From Parabacteroides sp. PFB2-10 (GTDB taxonomy: Bacteria; Bacteroidota; Bacteroidia; Bacteroidales; Tannerellaceae): a DNA stretch of 64,000 nucleotides. This document shows positions 35,138 through 44,400 of the stretch, in pieces. The notes beneath the pieces were generated by a model. The model saw only the letters and a program-made list of their open reading frames with translations. It did no database searches and was not told the origin of the DNA. Within the stretch, counting starts at the first letter, position 1, and each line of letters opens with the position of its first letter. Made by a program: the position numbers and the translations under genes. The stretch spans positions 124,001-188,000 of the forward strand of contig NZ_JARXWI010000009.1 of the NCBI RefSeq assembly GCF_029893085.1, given 5' to 3'.

Positions 35138-35500
35138 GTGTGTATGAATTGTGAAGAAGTACGCGATTATTGCCTGTCATTGAAGAACACGACAGAGTGT
35201 TTTCCCTTCGATGAGGTATCGCTTGTATTCAAAGTGGAGAATAAAATGTTTCTGCTCCTGGCGCTCGACGCGGAGGAACCGGTGATTGCCGTCAAATGTG
35301 ATCCGGACGAAGCGGAGCAGTTGCGCGAACATTACCAAGCTGTCGCTCCGGCCTATCATTTCAATAAGAAACACTGGAACAATATTTATCTGGAGCGCGA
35401 TATGCCGGCGAAGGAGATCCGCCACTGGATTCATCATGCCTACCAGGAGGTGATCGCTAAGTTGCCCAAACGAATACGCGAACAATATGCTGACGAATAA
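35138..35500 (+). CDS. MmcQ/YjbR-family protein
   Basis: A 120-residue protein of the MmcQ/YjbR family (CyaY-like DNA-binding fold): NCEEVRDYCLSLKNTTECFP at the start, VALAIKC-like strand VIAVKCDPDEAEQLREH, and HWNNIYLERDMP near the end. The ATG at 35144 (MNCEEVRDY) is an equally good start. The molecular function is not established. Its 3' end overlaps birA by 14 bp. Confidence 0.85.
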   Translation: MCMNCEEVRDYCLSLKNTTECFPFDEVSLVFKVENKMFLLLALDAEEPVIAVKCDPDEAEQLREHYQAVAPAYHFNKKHWNNIYLERDMPAKEIRHWIHHAYQEVIAKLPKRIREQYADE

Positions 35501-36239
35501 CACAGAATCGCCGCAAATCATACATCTTCAGGAGGTGATCTCTACCAATACCAGCCTGCGCGAGCGGGTAGGGCGGCGCGAATTGCCCGAGGGCAGCGTT
35601 GTCTGGGCCGATGGGCAAACAGCCGGTCGTGGACAGATGGGCAACAGTTGGGAATCGGAATGGGGCAAAAACCTCACTTTCAGCACGGTGTTATATCCCG
35701 ATGTATTGCCGGCCAACAAACAATTTCTGATCTCGCAGATCACTGCTCTCAGTGTGCAGGAGAGCCTATTGCAATACAGTGATGATATCACCGTGAAGTG
35801 GCCCAACGACATCTACTGGCAGGATAAAAAGATATGCGGCATGTTGATCGAAAATGATATTGCCGGAAGAGGCATCTACTGTTCGATCATTGGTGTCGGT
35901 ATCAACCTGAATCAGGAGCTATTCACCGGAAACGCGCCCAATCCTGTCTCCTTAAAACAGATCACCGGGCAGGAGTACGACCGGGAAGCTATTCTCGATC
36001 AGTTCCTATCGCGCTTCTATCACTACTACCTACTCCTTTTACAGGAAGAGGAGGCGGAGATACGCCGCCTCTATGCCCGGGCACTTTACCGCAAAGAGGG
36101 CTTCCATCCCTACGAAGATGCCTCCGGCCGTTTTGAGGCAATGATTGCTTCCGTCGAACCAACCGGCCACCTATTGTTGCAATTACGCGACGGTTCCACC
36201 CGCAAATATGCTTTCAAAGAGGTCTCTTTTTTATTCTGA
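35487..36239 (+). CDS. birA: Biotin-[acetyl-CoA-carboxylase] ligase
   Basis: A 250-residue biotin protein ligase that attaches biotin to carboxylase or decarboxylase carrier domains. The biotinyl-AMP motif is TAGRGQMGNSWESEWGKNL, followed by KWPNDIYWQDKKICGMLIE and the GVGINLN strand. There is no N-terminal helix-turn-helix, so it is the non-repressor type. It overlaps the preceding gene by 14 bp. Confidence 0.95.
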   Translation: MLTNNTESPQIIHLQEVISTNTSLRERVGRRELPEGSVVWADGQTAGRGQMGNSWESEWGKNLTFSTVLYPDVLPANKQFLISQITALSVQESLLQYSDDITVKWPNDIYWQDKKICGMLIENDIAGRGIYCSIIGVGINLNQELFTGNAPNPVSLKQITGQEYDREAILDQFLSRFYHYYLLLLQEEEAEIRRLYARALYRKEGFHPYEDASGRFEAMIASVEPTGHLLLQLRDGSTRKYAFKEVSFLF

Positions 36240-36298
36240 CCTACCTCTATTCCCGTTTTTTCCAAAAATGTAAGTTTCGCGAAAGCCCGAAAAAGAGT

Positions 36299-36306
36299 AC
36301 CTTTGC
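36299..36306 (+). promoter_or_regulatory. -7 promoter element of the C45/ligase operon
   Basis: TACCTTTG, 53 bp before the ATG of the C45-type gene. The upstream element is not a clear TTG. Confidence 0.5.
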
Positions 36307-36358
36307 AAATCTGTTGCCGCTTAATCCATCCGGTGGCTACGTTTAAAGTGTAGATGAT

Positions 36359-38017
36359 ATGAAGCGAATTATCAACTATTTCTTCCTGGGGATACTGGCT
36401 GTTATAGGATTGCTGTTTCTCTGTCTGGCGGGACTCTATTTCTCGGCGGATATGAAACAGCCGGAGATCACGGCCTCCGATCTGCCGGATTATGAGTTGT
36501 ATACATCCGACAGCCTGTCGTTGTATGGGCCACACCAACTGCGTTTAGACAAAAGCGGCTTGTGGGAGTTGTATGTGGAAGGCGATGCGCTGGAACGGGG
36601 AGCTGCTTCGGGCAAGCTGTTGGAGGATCTGCTCTATTATCAGGAGAAGGTGTTTGTCGACCAGATCCGGGAGATGATTCCTTCGGATAGTTACCTGAAA
36701 TTCCTGCGTTTCCTTTTGATTGTGTTCAACCGCCACCTGGGCGAATATATCCCTGAAGAGTTTCGCCGGGAGATCTACGGGATCTCTCTTTCCTGTACCC
36801 ATAAATATGATATGATCGGGACGCCCTACGAGCGGCAGCTCAATTACCACGCGGCGCACGATATCGGCCATGCCATGCAGGACTATATGCTGGTAGGGTG
36901 TAGCTCGTTTGGTTTGTGGGGTGCGGCCAGCGCGGACTCGACCCTGTTGATCGGACGGAATTTCGATTTCTATATGGGCGATGACTTTGCCCGCCATAAG
37001 ATGGTCTCATTCTATCGTCCGACGGAAGGCTATGCCTTTGCGGCTGTCGGCTGGCCGGGCATGACCGGAGTATTGTCGGGCATGAACACGACGGGGCTGA
37101 CGGTCACCATCAATGCCGCCAAATCGACCATGCCCACCTCCGCGGCGATGCCTATCTCGTTGTTGGCACGCGAGATCCTGCAATATGCCTCGACGATCGA
37201 AGAGGCTTACGCCATCGCGGAAAAACGAAAAACCTTTGTGTCCGAATCATTATTGATCGGTTCTGCCCGCGAGGGGAAGGCGGCTGTTATCGAGAAGTCG
37301 CCCGATCTTATCGGATTGTTCCATACGGAAGGAGACTATATCATCTGCACCAACCATTATCAGTCGGAGACCTTCCGCGACGACGAGCGCAACCGGGAGA
37401 ATCTGGCCACCTCGGATAGTCCTTACCGTTACGCCCGTTTGCAGGAATTGTTACAGGAGAAAAGCCCTGTCGACCCAACGGATGCCGCTGATATGTTGCG
37501 CGACCGGTGGGGAGCGGGAGGAAAAGAGATTGGCTTAGCCAACGAAAAGGCGATCAATCAGTTTATCGCCCATCACTCGGTGGTGTTCCAGCCTGAGAAG
37601 CTATTGATGTGGGTGTCGACCACTCCCTGGCAATCAGGGGAATATGTGGCGTATGACCTGAATGAGATATTCGGCGCATCAGGCAAAGAGGCAGTCGCGC
37701 CCATTGACTCCCTGGCGATTGCTGCCGATCCCTTCCTATTCTCCCCGGATTACAATCGCCTGTTGACCTACCGGGAGACGGTGAAAATGATCCGAAAGCA
37801 GATAAAAACAGGTCAGGAACTCCATCAAGAGCTTGTTGATCAACTCTTGCAATCGAATCCGGAAATGTATTATGCCTGGGAACTGGCGGGCGATTATTAT
37901 GCCACCTTCGGGGAAAAGGAAGAGGCCGTTCGCCACTGGCAACAAGCCTTGACGAAAGAGATCGCGAAGCAGGGCGAGCGCACATCCATCGAAAAACGAA
38001 TTGAAAAAATAAAATAA
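36359..38017 (+). CDS. Membrane-anchored C45-type (acyl-CoA:6-APA acyltransferase-like) hydrolase
   Basis: A 552-residue Ntn-hydrolase-like protein. An N-terminal membrane helix (about residues 5-28) is followed by an AAT/C45 fold. The probable autoprocessing nucleophile is the Cys in MLVGCSSFGLWG (about residue 181), and the downstream LIGRNFDFYMGD is typical of the family. The C-terminus (MYYAWELAGDYYATFGEKEE) looks like a TPR-type helix pair. Members hydrolyse or transfer acyl amides. Related genes occur, from memory, in flexirubin and aryl polyene clusters of Bacteroidota. It is followed after 5 bp by an adenylate-forming ligase, so an acyl-transfer role in the same pathway is likely. Confidence 0.8.
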   Translation: MKRIINYFFLGILAVIGLLFLCLAGLYFSADMKQPEITASDLPDYELYTSDSLSLYGPHQLRLDKSGLWELYVEGDALERGAASGKLLEDLLYYQEKVFVDQIREMIPSDSYLKFLRFLLIVFNRHLGEYIPEEFRREIYGISLSCTHKYDMIGTPYERQLNYHAAHDIGHAMQDYMLVGCSSFGLWGAASADSTLLIGRNFDFYMGDDFARHKMVSFYRPTEGYAFAAVGWPGMTGVLSGMNTTGLTVTINAAKSTMPTSAAMPISLLAREILQYASTIEEAYAIAEKRKTFVSESLLIGSAREGKAAVIEKSPDLIGLFHTEGDYIICTNHYQSETFRDDERNRENLATSDSPYRYARLQELLQEKSPVDPTDAADMLRDRWGAGGKEIGLANEKAINQFIAHHSVVFQPEKLLMWVSTTPWQSGEYVAYDLNEIFGASGKEAVAPIDSLAIAADPFLFSPDYNRLLTYRETVKMIRKQIKTGQELHQELVDQLLQSNPEMYYAWELAGDYYATFGEKEEAVRHWQQALTKEIAKQGERTSIEKRIEKIK

Positions 38018-38022
38018 ACCGT

Positions 38023-39318
38023 ATGCAAAAACAAGGTGATATCCAGTTTAAATCTCCGGAAGAAATCAAACGATATCAGGAGATGCGTCTGGCGGAGGAG
38101 TTGACGTACCTGAACGGGCATTCCTCTTTCTACCGGCAGATGTTCCGCGAGGAGAAGATCGACCTCGCCCGTATCCGCACGATAGAGGATCTGCAACACC
38201 TGCCGGTGACAACCAAAACCGATTTGCAACTGCGCAATGAAGAATTTATATGTGTCGACCAACGGGAGGTGATCGATTATGTCACGACTTCCGGTACCTT
38301 GGGCGACCCGGTCACCTTTGTCCTGACCTCGGGTGATCTCGATCGGTTGTCCTATAACGAATATCTCTCCTTCACGACGGCAGGATGCGGCGCGGAGGAT
38401 ATTATGCAACTGATGACCACGCTCGACCGACGTTTCATGGCGGGCCTGGCCTATTATATGGGAGCCCGTGAGATGGGCGCCGGTGTGGTGCGCGTAGGCA
38501 ATGGTATTCCGGAATTGCAATGGGACACGATCCGCCGGATCCAGCCCACCTTCTGCATGGTGGTTCCCTCGTTTCTGATCAAACTGATCGAATATGCGGA
38601 GGAGCATGGGATCGATTACAACGCCTCTTCCATCCGGAAAGCGATCTGCATCGGGGAGGCACTGCGCAATCCCGACTTCACCCTTAATACCCTCGGGCAA
38701 CGCATCCATGACAAATGGCATGTGCCTACGCTGCAATCGACCTACGCCTCGACAGAGATGCAGTCTTCCTTTACCGAATGTGAAGCCTGCCGGGGAGGTC
38801 ATCTTCAACCGGAATTGATCATTGTGGAGTTTCTCGACGACGATAACCGTCCGGTAGCAAAGGGAGAACCCGGCGAGGTAACCATCACGACATTGGGCGT
38901 GCGGGGTATGCCGTTATTGCGTTTTAAGACGGGCGATATCTGTTACCATTACCATGAGCCCTGCTCCTGTGGGCGCAACACGACGCGCCTGAGCTCTGTA
39001 TTGGGACGCAAAGGACAAATGATCAAATACAAAGGCACAACGCTCTATCCGCCCGCGCTCTATGATATCCTGGACAATATCTCGGGCGTAAAGAACTATG
39101 TGGTGGAGGTCTATACCAACGACCTGGGCACCGACGATATCCTGATCCGCGTCGGGAGCGAGATTCAGACGGAAGGCTTTGCCAAACAGATCAAAGACCT
39201 GTTCCGTTCGAAGGTGCGGGTGGCGCCTACCATTCAGTTTGCTTCGCCCGATTATATCGCTAAAATTCAAATGCCCCAGATGAGCCGGAAGGCAATTAAA
39301 TTTGTAGATTTGCGTTAA
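38023..39318 (+). CDS. PaaK-like adenylate-forming ligase
   Basis: A 431-residue enzyme of the phenylacetate-CoA ligase branch of adenylating enzymes. Visible are the nucleotide loop VTTSGTLGDPVTF, the QSTYASTEM motif, FKTGDICYHYHEPCSCGRN with the cysteine pair often seen in PaaK, and the C-terminal hinge region KGQMIKYKGTTLYPP. It would activate an aromatic or other carboxylic acid as an adenylate for transfer to CoA or a carrier protein. It is the second gene of the C45 operon. The substrate is not deducible. Confidence 0.88.
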   Translation: MQKQGDIQFKSPEEIKRYQEMRLAEELTYLNGHSSFYRQMFREEKIDLARIRTIEDLQHLPVTTKTDLQLRNEEFICVDQREVIDYVTTSGTLGDPVTFVLTSGDLDRLSYNEYLSFTTAGCGAEDIMQLMTTLDRRFMAGLAYYMGAREMGAGVVRVGNGIPELQWDTIRRIQPTFCMVVPSFLIKLIEYAEEHGIDYNASSIRKAICIGEALRNPDFTLNTLGQRIHDKWHVPTLQSTYASTEMQSSFTECEACRGGHLQPELIIVEFLDDDNRPVAKGEPGEVTITTLGVRGMPLLRFKTGDICYHYHEPCSCGRNTTRLSSVLGRKGQMIKYKGTTLYPPALYDILDNISGVKNYVVEVYTNDLGTDDILIRVGSEIQTEGFAKQIKDLFRSKVRVAPTIQFASPDYIAKIQMPQMSRKAIKFVDLR

Positions 39319-39345
39319 GTGAAATACATAAAAAAAGAATTGATT

Positions 39346-39918
39346 ATGAAAAAAGTATGTTTATGGGTTGTTGCCATGTTTGGCATATTAACTATGCAGG
39401 CGCAGCAGGTAGAGTTGAAAGAGATAAAGGAGTTGACATTCTTTGGTGTGGATTTTTCGATCGCCCAGGTGTTTGGCGCGACGGAAACAGCCGATCAGTT
39501 CGAGCAGGCGTTTGAAGGCATCAACGGATTATTCCTTTCGGAACCCAAGAAGTATTCTCCCTCTCAGGCTTTCCCGAAGGTGAATATCACGGAGAGCTAC
39601 CGGATGGTGAATAGTTTGAACCTGGAACGGGTGTATGAAACCCTGAAACGCGACGATAATGAGTATGAACTGACGGACGAGATGATTGCCGAGCAGGTAG
39701 CCTCCTACGATACGGGTGATTATACCGAAGGATATGGAGCCATTCTGATTGCCGGATTGATGAATAAGCCACAGAATATGGCCACCTATCATAAGGTGAT
39801 ATTCGACCTTTCGACGAAAGAGGTGATCTCGAACAAACGGATTACCACCAAAGCCGGTGGTTTCGGCCTGCGCAACTATTGGGCAGGCTCGGTAGCTAAG
39901 GCTTTGAAAAGTAAATAA
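39346..39918 (+). CDS. Secreted protein of unknown function
   Basis: A 190-residue protein with a signal peptide (MKKVCLWVVAMFGILTMQAQ, cut after AQA/Q). I do not recognise its family. The mature part has LTFFGVDFSIAQVFGATE, a middle helix-rich region and an end GFGLRNYWAGSVAKALKSK. An in-frame start further upstream (39319) exists, but the ATG at 39346 opens the signal peptide. It follows the ligase by 27 bp, is the last gene of the operon, and is therefore probably part of the same periplasmic or outer-membrane process. Confidence 0.75.
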   Translation: MKKVCLWVVAMFGILTMQAQQVELKEIKELTFFGVDFSIAQVFGATETADQFEQAFEGINGLFLSEPKKYSPSQAFPKVNITESYRMVNSLNLERVYETLKRDDNEYELTDEMIAEQVASYDTGDYTEGYGAILIAGLMNKPQNMATYHKVIFDLSTKEVISNKRITTKAGGFGLRNYWAGSVAKALKSK

Positions 39919-39944
39919 GAATAAAAGGGAAATAGCCGATATAC

Positions 39945-39985
39945 GCCAAGGCCTGGTTCTTGAATCAGCCCTTGGCTATTTTTTT
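39945..39985 (+). terminator. Terminator after the C45/ligase operon
   Basis: GCCAAGG (39945-39951) pairs with CCTTGGC (39970-39976), followed by TATTTTTTT. It overlaps the stop end of the convergent FAD oxidoreductase gene, so it lies partly inside coding sequence on the other strand. Confidence 0.7.
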
Positions 39986-41458
39986 AGCCAGGTATTCTGT
40001 TCCCACTAATTCGCCGCAGGTGAGCATAGAGGTAAGGGTGACGCCCAAAGCGCCGTGTACATTCAGGTTTTGTCCGGTCAGGTAGAGGTTATTGATGCGT
40101 GTACGGTTCGGAATAACCGTTGTCATAGGTTGGTTATAGTTTTTCATAATGCCATAAGCCGATCCGTCGGGGATGCCGGTATAATCGCGGTAGCTTAATG
40201 GGGTGGTGATATAGATTCGCTCTATGTTGTCGCGTATCTCCGGATAATAGTTCCCTACGAAAGCCAGTACTTCTTCCGCTTTTTGCTCTTTATATCCGAG
40301 ATATGCATCTCCCCGTTTCTCGGGTGTGGTGTCCAACCAGGGTGTAAGCTCTCCGATATACATGGGGGATAGGATACTGATCACATCGGTATGCTCCGGA
40401 TCGGAGGCCGAGGGTTGCATCGTGATAAGCACACTATGTATGCGCCGGTCTTCGGGATGTTTGGTAGTGTACCAGACATCTTCTTTTTCGTGGAGGAAAA
40501 GGTTGCTGTTCTGATAGGGGGTCGTTCCTTTTTTCTGAATCAGGTAGACCGATAACAGGCCGTATGTATTGGGAAGATGTGACAAGCGCGAGAGGTAGGC
40601 TTTGCGGATAAGCGGTGTTTTGTCGACCATCTGCATCGTTACGGAAGGATGAAGAGAAGAGATCACGTAGTCTGCTTCGAGACGTTCACTGTGATTGATC
40701 TCTACCGCATTGATCTTGTCACCCTGCAGCAACAAGCGGGTTGCTTTGGCTCCCGTCAATACGGTGCCTCCCTGTCGGCGGATCTGATCGATCAAGGCAT
40801 CGACCACCTGCATGCTGCCGTCGGTGAACCGGTAGGCTCCCCGCAGATAGGAATCGGTAATCATCGCATGATGGTAGAATGTCGAAGTGGCCTGATCACC
40901 ACCATACAATAAGGCCGGACTGGAAAGTACCTGACGAAGTGCCGGGTTTTGTGTGACAGAAGCAATGGTTTCCCAAGCAGAAACGGAGAAGTGGTCGAGA
41001 CTGCCCTGAGTAAAATGGCCTTTCTTCAATTGATCGACAGAGATGGTCTCTCCCACCCTTTTCAATAATTCCGTATAACGTCGGATCGCCTCCTTCTCCC
41101 CGGGAAAAAGGTCGGACAATCGTTTGATAAACAGTTCATGCCCCATGGCATACGGGTATTCCTTTCCCTGGTAGTTCACCAGATCGAAGGCCTCTTCATC
41201 CAAGCGGCGCACCTGAAGTCTGTCCCAAATACCAAAATAAGAAAAGTATTGACGCAGGATCTCTCCTTCATCTAAGCTGCCTACATAATGGATGCCTGTG
41301 TCGAGCAGGCGCCCGTTGCGCCGGAACGACTGGAAGCAACCGCCTGGAATCGTGTTCTTCTCCAACAGGCATACATGGTAGCCCTCTTTACTCAGCGTGG
41401 CAGCACAGGTGAGTCCGCCCAGCCCGCTTCCGATGATGACGATATCATACTTACTCAT
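39965..41458 (-). CDS. CrtI/retinol-saturase-like FAD oxidoreductase
   Basis: A 497-residue flavoprotein of the phytoene desaturase/carotenoid isomerase-like group. The FAD-binding loop is IIGSGLGGLTCAATLSKEG with LLEKNTIPGGC, and the C-terminal FAD contact is NNLYLTGQNLNVHGALGVT. Such enzymes desaturate, reduce or isomerise polyene chains. It is the last gene of the GT2-MMPL-FAD operon and overlaps the fusion gene by 4 bp (ATGA). The tight coupling suggests that it acts on the product handled by that fusion protein. Confidence 0.88.
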   Translation of the reverse strand: MSKYDIVIIGSGLGGLTCAATLSKEGYHVCLLEKNTIPGGCFQSFRRNGRLLDTGIHYVGSLDEGEILRQYFSYFGIWDRLQVRRLDEEAFDLVNYQGKEYPYAMGHELFIKRLSDLFPGEKEAIRRYTELLKRVGETISVDQLKKGHFTQGSLDHFSVSAWETIASVTQNPALRQVLSSPALLYGGDQATSTFYHHAMITDSYLRGAYRFTDGSMQVVDALIDQIRRQGGTVLTGAKATRLLLQGDKINAVEINHSERLEADYVISSLHPSVTMQMVDKTPLIRKAYLSRLSHLPNTYGLLSVYLIQKKGTTPYQNSNLFLHEKEDVWYTTKHPEDRRIHSVLITMQPSASDPEHTDVISILSPMYIGELTPWLDTTPEKRGDAYLGYKEQKAEEVLAFVGNYYPEIRDNIERIYITTPLSYRDYTGIPDGSAYGIMKNYNQPMTTVIPNRTRINNLYLTGQNLNVHGALGVTLTSMLTCGELVGTEYLAKKIAKG

Positions 41459-44400
41459 TCCCCGTCCTTTCTGAAAATATAGATGGTGTTGGAGGTGTAC
41501 CGGTCGTTTGCCTTCTCCTCCACAGACATATTGTTTTGAGCAGCGGTTCGTATGATCCGCTCACGGTCTAAGAAGCATAATTCGTTTTCTGTCTTGTTGA
41601 AACCAAACAGGCGGGTCGACAACACTTCGGTGAACCGGGTAACGCCATGCTGTTTTTCTTTGGAGGCATCGCCGTCGCGCACAACGATCATACCGCCGGG
41701 AAGGAGTTTCTCTGCACACCGGGCAAGGATATGCTCCTGAGCCGCATAGTCCATATAATGAAGCACGTCGTTCAACACGAACACATCGCTTGGCGGCAGA
41801 TCGTATTGCTGCGCGTTGGCACAGACAAAACGGATGCGTTCGTTGCGCGAGAACGAATGATTTGCCAGGGCGATCTTGTCTTCGTCGTAGTCGATTCCGG
41901 TGATATCCCTCTCTTCGGAAAGCATCATCAACATATAATCCAACGGACCATATCCGCAACCTATATCCGTAATCTTCGCTTTGCGCGGGATCAGTTCGTG
42001 GAAGTAAGCATAGTTATGTTCCATCTTCACCTTGATGCGGATATACCATTCCTCCACCGGCCCTTTAAACAGGTAGTTGGTGACCAACTTCTGATAGAAG
42101 TAAGGATTGGAAGGAACGGCGTATTCCTCTTCGATCTCCGCGTAGCGCCGACGGAAAAGCGAGCAGAACGCCTTCGCCTGTTCCTGATAGGTTGCTCCCA
42201 TACCCTGGTCGCCATACGGTATGCGCGGCATTATCTCTGTGTATAATATTCCCCGCTTGACGTAGAAGGGTTGCCCTTTCGAGATCACCATACCGGTGCC
42301 GTATAAGAGAACCGGAAGCAGATCCAACTTTAGCTGTTCCGCCAGGTAGAACGCCCCTTTATGGAAACGGCGTATCCGCCCATCTGTCGAGCGGGTGCCT
42401 TCGGGGAAAACCACCACCGAATAGCCCTTGTCGACCTTCTTTTGCAGATGAGCCACCAACGCTTCATAGCCCTCCCGGGTAGAGACGAAGTCGGCAAATC
42501 GCACAATGCGCCCGAACACCGGCGAGTTCCATACCCAGCTATTTGTCACCATCACCAGCTTGGGTGTGAGCGCAAGCAATAACAGTATATCGATAAACGA
42601 TTGGTGGTTGGCAATGATAACGGCCGGCTTTTGGAATGTTTCATCGACCTTATTCACCGTTATGCGTTTAGCCACCCAGGCCGTTTTCAAGAGTCCGCGC
42701 ACCATACAGGTGATGCTTCGATTAAACCAGGCCTTCTTTTTGTCGTTCTTCACCGGCAGGATAATCAGGAGAGAGGCAAAACCAACCACCAACGAGCAAC
42801 CGATCACAAAGGCATTGAAGAACCAGAAGGTAACCAACAGGCTCGACAGTGTATAGGGATAATGTCCTTTGGCTGCCGGGCGGGCAATGAAAAAGCGGAA
42901 AAGGATAGGCAATATGGTATAAGAGACCAATACGACCGACGTCATGCCCAGGATGGAAATCAACGAAATAGACTGCAACGCCGGGTGCTTGGCAAGGACA
43001 AGCACGCCCATCCCTACCACGGCGGTAAACGAAGAAAAGAAGATAGCGGTCTTGTGCGAGGTAAGCAACTTCTTGCCCGTGCGGTATTCCTGCTGCAATC
43101 CGTCCATAATGAAGATACTGAAGTCGTCGCCCAAGCCGAAGATAAAGGTGGCCAGGATGATATTCACAATATTGAATTGTATGCCTGCTACCGCCATAAT
43201 GCCCAGAATAATCACCCAACTGATTGCCATCGGGGCAAAGGTCATCAGGGTCAGTTCGATCCGTCCGTAAGCGATCAACAGGGCAAAGAAAACAAGGAAC
43301 GAACAGATGTACAGGATCAGGTTGAAGTCTAAGTGAATCGCCGAGACCCATTTGTTGGCGAAGTAGCCGCGGTCGAAGATCACCACATCCTCTTTTTCCA
43401 TCAGACGGGCGTAGACCTCCTCTTTCTCTTCGTCGGTCAGGCGAACCTGCGTGATATACATCGAGAGGGAGTCGGCACGGGTAGACCATTCATCGAAGAT
43501 ATCGGGCGCATGAGGGTCGGTGGTAAAGTCGGAGACCCTGTATTCCTTTTCCAGTAAGGCAAAGAACGCCTCAAAAGCATCGGCTCTGAACCGATATTTC
43601 ACGGCTGCTTCCCGGATCGATTCCTCCGTCTGCCGGCGCCGTTCCGGTGTCCAGAAGCGGTTCCACTTCTCTATCCGCTCTTGTTGCAAAGAGGGTGGAA
43701 TCAACATATTCTCTATAGACGCATATTCCTGAATCTTCCCTTCTGTCAGGAAAGAGGCCAGCTCCCGGTTGGTCTCCGCGTATGTTTGTAATCCCTCTTC
43801 CGCCGTTTTCCCTACTGAAACAAAAAGAGTTGTTTTGTTATCTGCCTGAAAAAGTTCGTTCAATCGGTTCTCGGCAGCGACCAGTTGCGGCGGTTCGTAG
43901 CCCAGGTTGCGCATATTGTCGTCGAAGCCAACCCGCGTCGAAAGGAAAAGGCAAACGACAAAGACCACAACAATACCGATCACCAACGGTTTGTTCTTCT
44001 CAAACGGATAGCTATTGAGTTTTTCAATCAACCGCAATACACGCCCCGACTCCTTGCCGGCTTCCTGGATGCGCAATAGATGGGGCAGGAAGACAAGACA
44101 AAACAGGGTCGTTCCGATCAGGGAAAGGGCAGAGAAAAGTCCGAAATCGCGCAGTAATTCCGAAGTGGTAAACAGCAATCCCAGAAAAGCTCCCACCGTC
44201 GTGAAGCTCCCAACCGTAAGCGGATAGGCCAGTTCGCTGATGAGTTGCCGGATAGATGTGACATGGTTGAAATGAGAGAGCACATGGATCGAATAGCTGA
44301 GCGCCACCCCGAAAACCGCCGCCCCGGCTCCGATCGCGATAGCCGATACCGATCCTTTGATCAGCCAGATCAGTGCCAGCGAGAAAGCCGCGCCATAGAT

